Assembly (NCBI GenBank): GCA_022340885.1
Contig: JAJDND010000066.1
Location: 1-64,000 of the forward strand
Direction of reading: 5' to 3'
DNA: 64,000 nucleotides
From: Desulfobacterales bacterium
Lineage (GTDB): Bacteria > Desulfobacterota > Desulfobacteria > Desulfobacterales > UBA11574
Shown here piece by piece: positions 25,918 to 34,137 of the stretch (position 1 is the first letter of the stretch; each line of letters starts with the position of its first letter). The notes under the pieces were generated by a model. It was not told where the DNA came from. It did no database searches and saw nothing but the letters and a program-made list of their open reading frames with translations. The position numbers and the translations under genes are program-made.

Positions 25918-26139
25918 TCAATTTATCGACATCCTGATTAAAAACTTGAATCAATTGTATGGTCGCGGATGAGAAAAACCAAGCTTTAGAGGTCCCCTTA
26001 TCACCAACCGTAAAACCAAGTCAACGTGGAGTCGATGCGATTTACTTGCAACGATGTGCGGACTTAAATAACGTGCCTTTTTGCTTAAACCGATTTATGA
26101 GGGCATATTGCTTTGAATGGAGCACAATATATAGTAACT

Positions 26140-26168
26140 TATTCTAATGAACTACAATATATTCTAAT
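26140..26168 (+). promoter_or_regulatory. Direct repeats upstream of the XRE gene (possible operator)
   Basis: TATTCTAAT occurs at 26140-26148 and again at 26160-26168, spaced 20 bp (two helical turns), and is followed by an inverted variant (aatagaatta). This is the pattern expected for a repressor acting on the promoter just downstream. Confidence 0.4.
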
Positions 26169-26204
26169 TCAATAGAATTATATATAAATTATATATAATT
26201 TTAC

Positions 26205-26233
26205 TTGACAAAAAAGGATGACAAGTTTATGAT
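26205..26233 (+). promoter_or_regulatory. Sigma-70-type promoter of the XRE gene
   Basis: TTGACA (26205-26210) and TATGAT (26228-26233) with a 17-bp spacer, 49 bp before the ATG. An excellent match for a housekeeping promoter. Confidence 0.7.
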
Positions 26234-26281
26234 ATAACTATTAAATATATAAAAAAGCAATTCGGTGAAAAAATTTTCCCC

Positions 26282-26479
26282 ATGAGCAAAAATCACTTAA
26301 AGGAAATTAGAGAATCGTTAATGATGAGCAAGGCGGAGCTCTCCAGAAAAGCCGGCATATCCCCCATTACCATCACCAGGATCGAACAGGGGATGCCTTG
26401 CAGAATGGAAACAAAGCGCAAAATACTTCTCGCATTGGGGTATAAAATTTCCGATAGGAATAAAATTTTTTCGGATTAA
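26282..26479 (+). CDS. Small XRE-family transcriptional regulator
   Basis: A 65-aa protein that is little more than a helix-turn-helix domain: LKEIRESLMMSKAELSRKAGISPITITRIEQGMPCRMETKRKILLALGYKI. It has its own good promoter with repeats just upstream and probably autoregulates. No toxin or phage gene is adjacent, so it is an orphan regulator rather than a recognisable antitoxin. Confidence 0.82.
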   Translation: MSKNHLKEIRESLMMSKAELSRKAGISPITITRIEQGMPCRMETKRKILLALGYKISDRNKIFSD

Positions 26480-26494
26480 GAATCAAAGCAGGTA

Positions 26495-27142
26495 TCAAGG
26501 ACTTATCTTAAGTTTTTGACCGGGGTGGATGACATTTCCGCCACTGAGTTTGTTGATTTTTTGTAATTCTTTCACTGTCACGCCGTAGCGACGGCCGATG
26601 GTATACAGCGTTTCACCGGATTTGACGATATGATAGCGGCTCTTCAGCGGCCGCTTAACTATTTTCGCAGTTTTTGAAGGTTTTGTTTTTCGTGTTCCAG
26701 CCTCCAGCACCTGCCGTTTGAGATTTCCAAATTCTTTTGAGATCTGATCCATCCTTGCCGTCAATGTTTTTTCCGACTGATCCAAGCGGGCCCTAAGCTG
26801 TTCGACCGATTGGGACTGTTCTCCAATTTGCGCCATTTCGTAACGCATGGCATCCAACTTCTGCCCCTTTTCTTCAACGCTCTTAACGCGATCTTCCAAT
26901 GCATTGAGCCTGTTATCAAACCGGGTCATCTTGCTTCTGACAAATAACAACAGCAAAAGAATCAATAAAATGAATAAACCGATGCCCAATTTTGATAATG
27001 GGATTTTTTCAGAAATTTTGGGAGAGTTCGTTCCGAATTTTACCTTCTTTTTCTCTTTGAATAGCGAATATTGTTCGTTATCGTCAAGATCATTCGAAAC
27101 GCCTTTAAACCGGTCCATCCTGTCATCGTCATTGTGTGCCAT
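26495..27142 (-). CDS. Membrane-anchored LysM protein
   Basis: A 215-aa peptidoglycan-binding protein. Residues 1-45 are charged and cytoplasmic, 46-67 form one TM segment (LGIGLFILLILLLLLFVR), 70-150 form a coiled coil (ALEDRVKSVEEKGQKLDAM, QLRARLDQSEKTL), and the last 45 residues are a LysM domain (YHIVKSGETLYTIGRRYGVTVKELQKIN). It is convergent with the XRE gene and divergent from the HdrA/NuoEF cluster. It probably tethers or senses the cell wall; no enzymatic domain is present. Confidence 0.85.
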   Translation of the reverse strand: MAHNDDDRMDRFKGVSNDLDDNEQYSLFKEKKKVKFGTNSPKISEKIPLSKLGIGLFILLILLLLLFVRSKMTRFDNRLNALEDRVKSVEEKGQKLDAMRYEMAQIGEQSQSVEQLRARLDQSEKTLTARMDQISKEFGNLKRQVLEAGTRKTKPSKTAKIVKRPLKSRYHIVKSGETLYTIGRRYGVTVKELQKINKLSGGNVIHPGQKLKISP

Positions 27143-27468
27143 GGCAGCGCCTTAAAAATTTAGGGTTATTTATACTTTTTTGCTTGAATGAAAAACCTGT
27201 AGCATAATTTGTCTGCAATTGAAAGAACCCGTTTCATAAAAAGAAATATGACTTCAAAAAACGAAATATGGACGAGAACCTTCGATCGTATACCTTCAGC
27301 AATCAGTCTATTATGCGAAACCCGATGCTTAAGGGTATATCACATTGTCTTACCTATAGAATTTTATTGACAAATTTTAGTATTCTTTATAGGAAAGAAA
27401 TTTGATTTTTTTTCAATAACAAGAAAGGGAATTCCCTCAACACCGCTCTTTTTAAGGAGGATCGAACG
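27143..27468. other. Divergent intergenic region before the Hdr/Nuo/Fdh cluster
   Basis: 326 bp without a gene. It carries a possible promoter (TTGACA at 27367, TATAGG at 27388) and the Shine-Dalgarno TAAGGAGG of the first cluster gene. Confidence 0.5.
27367..27393 (+). promoter_or_regulatory. Candidate sigma-70 promoter of the Hdr/Nuo/Fdh cluster
   Basis: TTGACA (27367-27372) and TATAGG (27388-27393), spacer 15 bp, which is short. It precedes the first gene of the cluster by about 75 bp. Not tested against any alternative. Confidence 0.4.
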
Positions 27469-27852
27469 ATGGCCAATGATGTAATCGGATCGGTTCTGGT
27501 TTTAGGCGGCGGAATTGCAGGAATGCAATCCGCACTGGATCTCGCCAATGCGGGATATTACGTCTATCTTGTCGAAAAATCTCCGTCCATCGGCGGCGTA
27601 ATGGCCCAGCTGGACAAAACCTTCCCTACCAATGATTGCGCCATGTGAATTATCTCACCGAAACTGGTCGAGGTCGGCCGGCATCTGAACATTGAAATTA
27701 TCACATATGCAGATCTGGAATCCGTTGAAGGTTCTGCAGGGAAATTCAAAGTAAAGGTTAGAAAACGTGCCCGCAGCATCAATATGGATCTTTGCACAGG
27801 GTGCGGCAATTGTGTTGAAAACTGTCCGGTGATGTATCAGGCTAGCAGTTAA
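27469..27852 (+). CDS. hdrA: N-terminal fragment of HdrA, selenoprotein (UGA at codon 60)
   Basis: A 127-aa product if UGA 27646-27648 is read as selenocysteine. It begins [20 protein letters not shown], the FAD site of HdrA, then reaches [22 protein letters not shown], where the family has Cys or Sec. It ends in [13 protein letters not shown] followed by four unrelated residues and a stop. Full HdrA continues for several hundred residues. The 'missing' continuation (PSEYDAGLKGRKPIYVPYAQ) appears 3 kb downstream inside the 1080-aa chimera. The SD TAAGGAGG, preserved UGA and a SECIS-like hairpin argue for expression. It is either a functional split subunit or a recombination scar. It is absent from the ORF track because of the UGA. 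Confidence 0.75.
27649..27681 (+). promoter_or_regulatory. Putative bacterial SECIS hairpin in the HdrA fragment
   Basis: After the UGA, CTGGTC (27664-27669) pairs with GGCCGG (27676-27681) through GC and GU pairs, closing a loop GAGGTC. The loop starts 21 bases after the UGA, close to the E. coli fdhF geometry, and contains GGUC as SelB needs. Confidence 0.55.
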
Positions 27853-27982
27853 TTTTATCGCCGTTACCGTCTGTTATAACTGTAGTTTATTTTAAAATCC
27901 CGTTTTCTTGTCCCAATGAATTAGAATCAAGGCATGATATGTGACATTTAACCTATTTTTCATTGATAAGGGTTGTTTGGTT

Positions 27983-28468
27983 ATGGAAAACAAAATGGAT
28001 ATCGATTGGAAGAAGATAGATGATATTGCCGATGCGTATCATAATGACCGTGAATCGTTGTTAATGATTATGCAGGATATCAGCGATATTTACAACTATG
28101 TCCCACCGGAGGTAATTCCTGTTCTGGTTGAAAAACTTGGCATAAATCCGAGCCTTGTTTACAGTGTTGCCACCTTTTATAAAACGATTAGCCTTGAGCC
28201 TCGTGGGAAATACATCGTCAGCGTCTGTACCGGTACCGCATGTCATGTGCGGGGCGCTGAAAAAATTATGGATGCGCTGGAAGATCGTCTCCATGTCAAA
28301 GAAAGCCAAACCACTGAAGATCGTCTGTTTACCCTGGAGGCTGTTCGATGTGTCGGATGCTGCGCTTCCGGGCCGGTTATCACCGTTAATCAGAATACCC
28401 ACGGAGGCTTAAACCGTTCCAGTGTAGTAAAAGTCATCGATGAATACGAAAAACAACACGTTTCTTAA
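27983..28468 (+). CDS. nuoE: NuoE-type thioredoxin-like [2Fe-2S] subunit (24-kDa)
   Basis: Small ferredoxin-like subunit that pairs with NuoF/HydB-type proteins. It is 161 aa from the ATG at 27983 (MENKMDIDWKK); the track start is 14 codons upstream. The [2Fe-2S] ligands are in CTGTACHVRGAEKI and CVGCCASGPVI, which is C-x4-C and C-x3-C. A helical N-terminus (IADAYHNDRESLLMIMQDISDIYNYVPPEV) is normal. It is directly followed by nuoF. Confidence 0.9.
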   Translation: MENKMDIDWKKIDDIADAYHNDRESLLMIMQDISDIYNYVPPEVIPVLVEKLGINPSLVYSVATFYKTISLEPRGKYIVSVCTGTACHVRGAEKIMDALEDRLHVKESQTTEDRLFTLEAVRCVGCCASGPVITVNQNTHGGLNRSSVVKVIDEYEKQHVS

Positions 28469-28499
28469 GCGACATGGGTAACGGAGGTAATATAACACC

Positions 28500-30353
28500 A
28501 TGGCAAAATTAGAAAATAGATCGGCACTGGAATCATATCGAAACGGTCTTTTAGCCGAACAGGAAAGCCGGAAAAAGAAATTAATTTCTCTTTGTGCGGG
28601 TTCGGGATGCGGTGCCTATGGCACTGCAAAAGTGTATGACGCGTTAGTTCAGGAGTTGGCCAAACATGGATTGCAAAAAGAAGTGACGGTAAAGCTTTCG
28701 GGTTGTCACGGTTTTTGTGAAAAAGGACCGATTCTGGTGATTCATCCCCAAGGCATATTTTATCCCCAGATAAAGGAGGATCATATCCCTGATATTGTTG
28801 AAAAAACAATTAAAAACGGAGAACTGGTTCAATCCCTCGTTTATAAGGATCCTGCCACAAAGGAAAAAATTACCCACGAAAAGGATATTTCTTTTTATAA
28901 ACTTCAGCAGAGAGTTATCTTTGGAAATAACGGCGCCATCGACCCAACCAGCATTGAAGACTATATTGCGGTGGGCGGATATCAAGCGCTTGAAAAAGCA
29001 CTTTTCGATATGACGCCCGAAGAAATCATCGATCAGGTTAAAAAATCGGGTTTAAGGGGTCGCGGAGGCGGTGGATTTCCCACTGGTATCAAATGGGAAA
29101 CTTGCCACAAGCATAACGGCGATAAATACGTCATCTGCAATGCCGATGAAGGCGACCCCGGCGCTTATATGGATCGCAGCCTTTTGGAAGGCAACCCCCA
29201 TCTGGTTTTGGAAGGAATGATTATCGGTGCCGTTGCCATCGAATCCAATGAAGGCTATGTATATGTACGACACGAATACCCGCTGGCGGTAAAAAATTTG
29301 TCCATTGCACTGCGGCGTGCTGAAGAGCTCGGGTTTCTGGGAAAGAATATCCTGGGTTCGGGATTCGATTTAAACATTCATATCAGTCGCGGCGGGGGTG
29401 CCTTTGTGTGTGGTGAATCCACCGCCTTAATGGCTTCTCTGGAAGGAATGCCCGGACGCCCCCGGGCCAAATACATCCATACCGTCGAAAAAGGATTCCG
29501 CAACAACCCGTCGAATCTGAACAATGTGGAGACATGGGCCAATGTGCCGGTAATCATCGATAAGGGAGCGGATTGGTATGCTGCCATCGGCACCGAGAGG
29601 AGCAAGGGCACCAAAATCTTTTCACTGGTCGGCAAAGTGACGAATACGGGGCTGGTGGAAGTGCCCATGGGGACAACGCTGCGTACCATTATTTATGACA
29701 TCGGCGGCGGTATTCCAAATAAAAAGAAATTCAAAGCGGTTCAAACCGGAGGGCCGTCAGGAGGATGTATTCCGGAGCAATTTTTAAATTTGGGGGTTGA
29801 TTTTGACGAGCTTACGAAGGTCGGTTCCATCATGGGTTCCGGGGGCATGATCGTGATGGATCAGGACACTTGCATGGTGGACGTGGCCCGATATTTTCTG
29901 GATTTTCTAAAAGAGGAATCCTGCGGTCAATGCAATCCCTGCCGTGAGGGAATTACGGCGATGCTGGATATTCTGACCGATATTTGTCAAGGCAACGGCA
30001 AAGAAGGCGATATCGAGCTTCTGGAAGATCTGGGAATGATGATTCAAAAGTTTTCCCTTTGTGGATTGGGAACTTCGGCACCCAATCCCGTGCTGACGAC
30101 GATACTCTATTTCCGAGACGAATATGAAGCCCACATAAAGGACAAAAAATGTCCGTCGGGTGTTTGTAAACCTTTATTTCACTATGAGATTGATGAAGAA
30201 GCCTGCACCGGCTGCACCCTTTGTGCAAAACGATGTCCCGAGGAAGCCATTACCGGTGAAAAGAAAAAACCGCATCATTTGAATTTGGAAAAGTGCATAA
30301 AGTGCGGCATCTGTTATGATGCCTGTAAGTTCGATGCCGTACGCATCCAATAA
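28500..30353 (+). CDS. nuoF: NuoF/HydB-type NADH-binding flavoprotein
   Basis: FMN- and NAD(H)-binding subunit, 617 aa, of the long soluble type used by electron-bifurcating hydrogenases and formate dehydrogenases. Residues 1-110 form a thioredoxin-like [2Fe-2S] domain (CAGSGCGAYG, SGCHGFCEKGP). Then come GRGGGGFPTGIKWE and the NADH/FMN site, the [4Fe-4S] ligands ESCGQCNPCREG and, at the C-terminus, two more clusters (CTGCTLCAKRCPEEA, CIKCGICYDACKF). It lies 31 bp after nuoE and 27 bp before the NuoG-HdrA chimera, so the three are one unit. Confidence 0.93.
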   Translation: MAKLENRSALESYRNGLLAEQESRKKKLISLCAGSGCGAYGTAKVYDALVQELAKHGLQKEVTVKLSGCHGFCEKGPILVIHPQGIFYPQIKEDHIPDIVEKTIKNGELVQSLVYKDPATKEKITHEKDISFYKLQQRVIFGNNGAIDPTSIEDYIAVGGYQALEKALFDMTPEEIIDQVKKSGLRGRGGGGFPTGIKWETCHKHNGDKYVICNADEGDPGAYMDRSLLEGNPHLVLEGMIIGAVAIESNEGYVYVRHEYPLAVKNLSIALRRAEELGFLGKNILGSGFDLNIHISRGGGAFVCGESTALMASLEGMPGRPRAKYIHTVEKGFRNNPSNLNNVETWANVPVIIDKGADWYAAIGTERSKGTKIFSLVGKVTNTGLVEVPMGTTLRTIIYDIGGGIPNKKKFKAVQTGGPSGGCIPEQFLNLGVDFDELTKVGSIMGSGGMIVMDQDTCMVDVARYFLDFLKEESCGQCNPCREGITAMLDILTDICQGNGKEGDIELLEDLGMMIQKFSLCGLGTSAPNPVLTTILYFRDEYEAHIKDKKCPSGVCKPLFHYEIDEEACTGCTLCAKRCPEEAITGEKKKPHHLNLEKCIKCGICYDACKFDAVRIQ

Positions 30354-30380
30354 CCTACAGATTCAACAAGGTTAAAACCC

Positions 30381-33300
30381 ATGATCACGTTTAAACTAAA
30401 CGGAAAAAAAGTTCAGGGAGAAGAAGGACAGTTTATCCTTCAAGTGGCTGAAAAATACGGGGTTGAAATTCCGACGCTGTGTCATCATAAAGGACTCGAA
30501 CCCGCCGGAATGTGCCGTCTGTGCACTGTGGAGCTTTTTGACGGTCGCCGAACCCGCTTTGTAACCGCCTGCAATTATCCCATTTGGGAAGGCATGGAAG
30601 TCAAAACCGACACCGAAACGGTACACGAAGGCCGAAAGCTGAATGTTGAGCTGTTGATGGCCCGCTGTCCGGATATCCCTGTCGTAAAGACGCTTGCGGA
30701 CCAATACGGTATTGAAAAACCGCGCTTTAAAATTAAAGATGACACTTGCATCCTTTGCGGCCTTTGCACCCGAATCTGTCAAAGAATGGGCAACAGCGCC
30801 ATCAGCCTCACCGGCCGAGGGGTGGAAATGAAGGTGGATACGCCGTTTCACATCCAGACGGAGGTCTGTATGGCTTGCGGCGCCTGCGCTTTCGTCTGTC
30901 CCACGGGGCACATTTCCCTTGATAAAATCAAAGAAAATATTTCCACGCAAACGGTTATTAAGATCCCTTCGGAATATGATGCCGGTCTCAAAGGCCGTAA
31001 ACCGATCTATGTACCGTATGCCCAGGCCGTTCCCAATATGCCCGCCATCGACCGGACCAAATGCGTCCATTTCAAGACCGACGGATGCAAGATATGCGCT
31101 GATTTTTGTCCGGTCGGCGCCATCGATCATTCGCAGCAGGATGAAATTGTCGAGCTTGACGTAGGGTCCATTGTTCTCGCTCCGGGGTTCGACGTCTTTG
31201 ACCCCAGCCGGTTTGACACCTATGCCTATACTCAGTTGCCCAACGTGGTCACCTCATTGGAATTTGAACGGATTCTTTCCGCCACCGGCCCCTTTTCCGG
31301 TCACCTGGTCAGACCGTCCGACCACAAGGAGCCCCAAAAAATCGGCTGGCTGCAATGTGTAGGCTCCAGAGACCTCAACCGTTGCGATAATGCCTACTGC
31401 TCATCGGTGTGCTGCATGTATGCCATTAAACAGACCGTCATCGCAACGGAACACAGCCAGAATCCCCTCGACTGTGCGGTTTTTTACATGGATATGCGCA
31501 CTCACGGCAAAGACTTTGATAAGTATTATGGCAATGCCGAAAAACAAGGGGTCAGATTCGTCCGGTCCCGCATTCACACCATTTCCCCGGTTCCGGGAAC
31601 CGATGATGTGGCGGTCCGGTATATCGAGGAGGACGGAACCGTCAAAGAAGAAGTTTTCGACATGTTTGTTCTGTCCGTAGGCCTTGAAATCAATCAGGAT
31701 ATTGCGGATCTTTCCAAACGCATCGGCATCGATCTCGATGAATATCGATTTACGAAAACCGACAGTTTCCATCCCGTAGGCACTTCTGTGGAGGGCATCT
31801 ATGCCTGTGGTGTGTTCACCGGTCCCAAGGACATTCCCCAGTCGGTGATGGAAGCCAGCGCCTCGGCCTGTGCAGCAACAGAACATCTGGCATCGGCGCG
31901 CAATACCTGTACCAAGATCCTCGAGCTTCCCCCTGAAAGAGACGTCAGCAGCGAACCCCCAAAAATCGGCGTCTTTGTATGCAATTGCGGGATCAACATC
32001 GGCGGCGTGGTAAAAGTGCCGGAGGTGGTTCAGTACGCCAAAACCTTGCCCAATGTGGTGTATGTCGAAGAAAATCTCTTTAGCTGCAGCCAGGATACCC
32101 AGGATAAAATGTCCGACATCATCAATCAACAGGGGCTCAACCGTGTGGTTGTGGCCGCCTGCACCCCTAAAACTCATGAACCGCTGTTCCAGGAGACCCT
32201 GATCAACGCGGGACTCAACAAGTATCTTTTTGAAATGGCCAATATCCGGAATCATGACTCCTGGGTCCATGCAAACGATCCGGATGCTGCCACCGAAAAA
32301 GCCAAGGATCTCATTCGAATGGCGGTTGCAAAGACCAACCTGTTGGCCCCTTTGAAACAGACCGATCTCCCGGTATCCCATTCGGCCCTGGTGATCGGCG
32401 GGGGAATTGCCGGAATGACAGCCGCGGTTTCGCTGGCTCATCAAGGGTATCCTGTGGACCTCGTTGAAAAATCCGATGCTTTGGGCGGAAATGCTTTAAT
32501 GCTGAGCAAAACAGCCCAGAACGAAGATGTAGGGGCTTTTGTTGAAGAACTTATCCAAACCGTCAATTCCGAAGACCGAATTACCCTTCACACCGAAACT
32601 ACCATCGGCAACGTTGAGGGCTTTGTCGGCAATTTCAAAACAGAGCTTCGCAATAAGGAGGCAACACAAACTATCGAACACGGTGTGGCGGTGATCGCCA
32701 CCGGCGCCAAGGAATACAAACCCGTCGAATACCTTTATGGAAAACATGATGCCGTGATGACCCATCTGGAACTCGACGAACTTTTCAAAAAAAGCGACCC
32801 CAGACTTGACCAAACCGAAAATGTAGTGTTTATACAGTGCGTGGGATCCAGGGACAAAGAGCGGCCTTACTGTTCGAAAGTCTGCTGTACACATAGCGTC
32901 AAAAGTGCTATTGACTTTAAGAAAAAAAATCCGAATGTGAATGTTGCGATTCTTTACAGGGATATTCGGACATACGGTAAAAAAGAAGATCTGTATCGCC
33001 AGGCAAGAGAGGCCGGAGTGCTCTTTTTTTCGTATTCCGTGGATCAAAAGCCTGAAGTGACGGCCGACGGCGATCATGTCGTGGTGGAATTTACGGACCG
33101 GATCCTCAACCGAAAATTGGCCGTAAAAGCGGATATTTTGTGTTTGGCATCGGCCATTGAATCCCATTGGGATCACTCGATGGCCCAGATTTTTAAAGTC
33201 CCGCTGGATTCGGATGGATGGCTTTTGGAAGCCCATCAAAAATTGCGGCCGGTGGATTTTGCCAACGACGGTATTTTTCTGTGCGGTATGGCCCATTACC

Positions 33301-33623
33301 CCAAGCCCATTGAAGAAAGTATCGCCCAGGCTCAGGCCGCGGCGGCAAGAGCGGCAACGGTTTTGGCCTTGGAAAGCATTAAGGTCGGCGGTATCGTCAC
33401 GGATATTCGAGCTGATTTGTGTTCGGGCTGCCTGGGATGCATCAATGTCTGCCCCTATGGCGCCATCACGTTTGATGCCCAAAAATATGTGGCCGAAGTC
33501 AATGCGGCCCTGTGTAAAGGGTGCGGAGCCTGTGCGGCGGTATGCCCGTCGGAGGCGCCCGCACTCATGGGCTTTAACAACAATCAACTTTACGCCCAGA
33601 TCAAGAGCGCATTGAACGCTTGA
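30381..33623 (+). CDS. NuoG N-terminal domain fused to HdrA (chimera, two FAD modules)
   Basis: A 1080-aa chimera. Residues 1-190 are NuoG/HydA-like: a [2Fe-2S] site (CHHKGLEPAGMCRLC ... TACNYP) and two [4Fe-4S] sites (CILCGLCTRICQ, CMACGACAFVCP). From about 197 it becomes HdrA in mid-protein (PSEYDAGLKGRKPIYVPYAQ), exactly where the upstream HdrA fragment stops, and carries its rear part (VGSRDLNRCDNAYC...). From about 530 a second HdrA-like module follows, with its own FAD site (ALVIGGGIAGMTAAV) near 665, another VGSRDKERPYCSKVCC and two C-terminal ferredoxin clusters (CSGCLGCINVCP, CKGCGACAAVCP). It should connect NADH-binding NuoEF to MvhD and FdhA, possibly with flavin-based bifurcation. 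Confidence 0.88.
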   Translation: MITFKLNGKKVQGEEGQFILQVAEKYGVEIPTLCHHKGLEPAGMCRLCTVELFDGRRTRFVTACNYPIWEGMEVKTDTETVHEGRKLNVELLMARCPDIPVVKTLADQYGIEKPRFKIKDDTCILCGLCTRICQRMGNSAISLTGRGVEMKVDTPFHIQTEVCMACGACAFVCPTGHISLDKIKENISTQTVIKIPSEYDAGLKGRKPIYVPYAQAVPNMPAIDRTKCVHFKTDGCKICADFCPVGAIDHSQQDEIVELDVGSIVLAPGFDVFDPSRFDTYAYTQLPNVVTSLEFERILSATGPFSGHLVRPSDHKEPQKIGWLQCVGSRDLNRCDNAYCSSVCCMYAIKQTVIATEHSQNPLDCAVFYMDMRTHGKDFDKYYGNAEKQGVRFVRSRIHTISPVPGTDDVAVRYIEEDGTVKEEVFDMFVLSVGLEINQDIADLSKRIGIDLDEYRFTKTDSFHPVGTSVEGIYACGVFTGPKDIPQSVMEASASACAATEHLASARNTCTKILELPPERDVSSEPPKIGVFVCNCGINIGGVVKVPEVVQYAKTLPNVVYVEENLFSCSQDTQDKMSDIINQQGLNRVVVAACTPKTHEPLFQETLINAGLNKYLFEMANIRNHDSWVHANDPDAATEKAKDLIRMAVAKTNLLAPLKQTDLPVSHSALVIGGGIAGMTAAVSLAHQGYPVDLVEKSDALGGNALMLSKTAQNEDVGAFVEELIQTVNSEDRITLHTETTIGNVEGFVGNFKTELRNKEATQTIEHGVAVIATGAKEYKPVEYLYGKHDAVMTHLELDELFKKSDPRLDQTENVVFIQCVGSRDKERPYCSKVCCTHSVKSAIDFKKKNPNVNVAILYRDIRTYGKKEDLYRQAREAGVLFFSYSVDQKPEVTADGDHVVVEFTDRILNRKLAVKADILCLASAIESHWDHSMAQIFKVPLDSDGWLLEAHQKLRPVDFANDGIFLCGMAHYPKPIEESIAQAQAAAARAATVLALESIKVGGIVTDIRADLCSGCLGCINVCPYGAITFDAQKYVAEVNAALCKGCGACAAVCPSEAPALMGFNNNQLYAQIKSALNA

Positions 33624-33644
33624 TCCATTGGAAAGGAGAAAAAT

Positions 33645-34136
33645 GTGAACGAGGATAGATTTGAGCCGAAAATCATCGCTTTCATGTGTAACTGGTGTGC
33701 TTACGGAGCAGCCGATCTGGCAGGGGTAAGTCGACTATCATATCCTCCCAATATTCGCCCCATCCGGGTTATGTGTTCCGCCACGGTGTCGCCGCATCAC
33801 ATTTTGAGAGCGTTTCAAAGCGGCGCCGACGGCGTCCTGGTCGGGGGCTGACACGTCGGCGACTGCCATTACCTGTATGGTAATTATATGACGATCAAAC
33901 GGATGACCTTTCTGCAAGAACTTTTAGGCTTTATGGGACTGGAAGGACGGTTGCATTTGGACTGGATATCTTCGGCGGAAGCCCAAAAATTTGTGCAGGT
34001 CGTCACCCATTTCACGAATAAAATAAAATCATTGGGCCCCAGCCCTTTGTCCGGCGACTTTGACATGTCCGCCGTTATGAATGCGTGCGAGGCATGCGAA
34101 GCAGTGCAGGATACCGAGAGCGTGGGGGGAGGATGA
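33645..34136 (+). CDS. mvhD: MvhD-type [2Fe-2S] electron-transfer subunit, selenoprotein (UGA at codon 69)
   Basis: Links HdrA to a hydrogenase or formate dehydrogenase. It is 163 aa from GTG at 33645 (AAAGGAG upstream). The ATG two bases earlier runs straight into TGA. Ligands are [12 protein letters not shown] at the N-terminus and GG-U-HVGDCHY, where the family has Cys or Sec at UGA 33849-33851. The sequence after the UGA is unmistakable MvhD ([15 protein letters not shown]), which shows read-through and not a nonsense mutation. It is listed in the track only as two half-ORFs. Confidence 0.9.
33852..33884 (+). promoter_or_regulatory. Putative bacterial SECIS hairpin in mvhD
   Basis: ATTACC (33868-33873) pairs with GGTAAT (33879-33884) around loop TGTAT, 22 bases after the UGA. 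The loop lacks GGUC, so it departs from the E. coli type; SelB specificity in this organism may differ. Confidence 0.4.
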
Positions 34137-34137
34137 T

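Noticed and set aside
31401-33587. Long antisense ORFs (347 and 363 aa) on the minus strand across the NuoG-HdrA gene
   Set aside because: They are mirror frames of a strongly conserved plus-strand gene, have no recognisable domain and no ribosome site.
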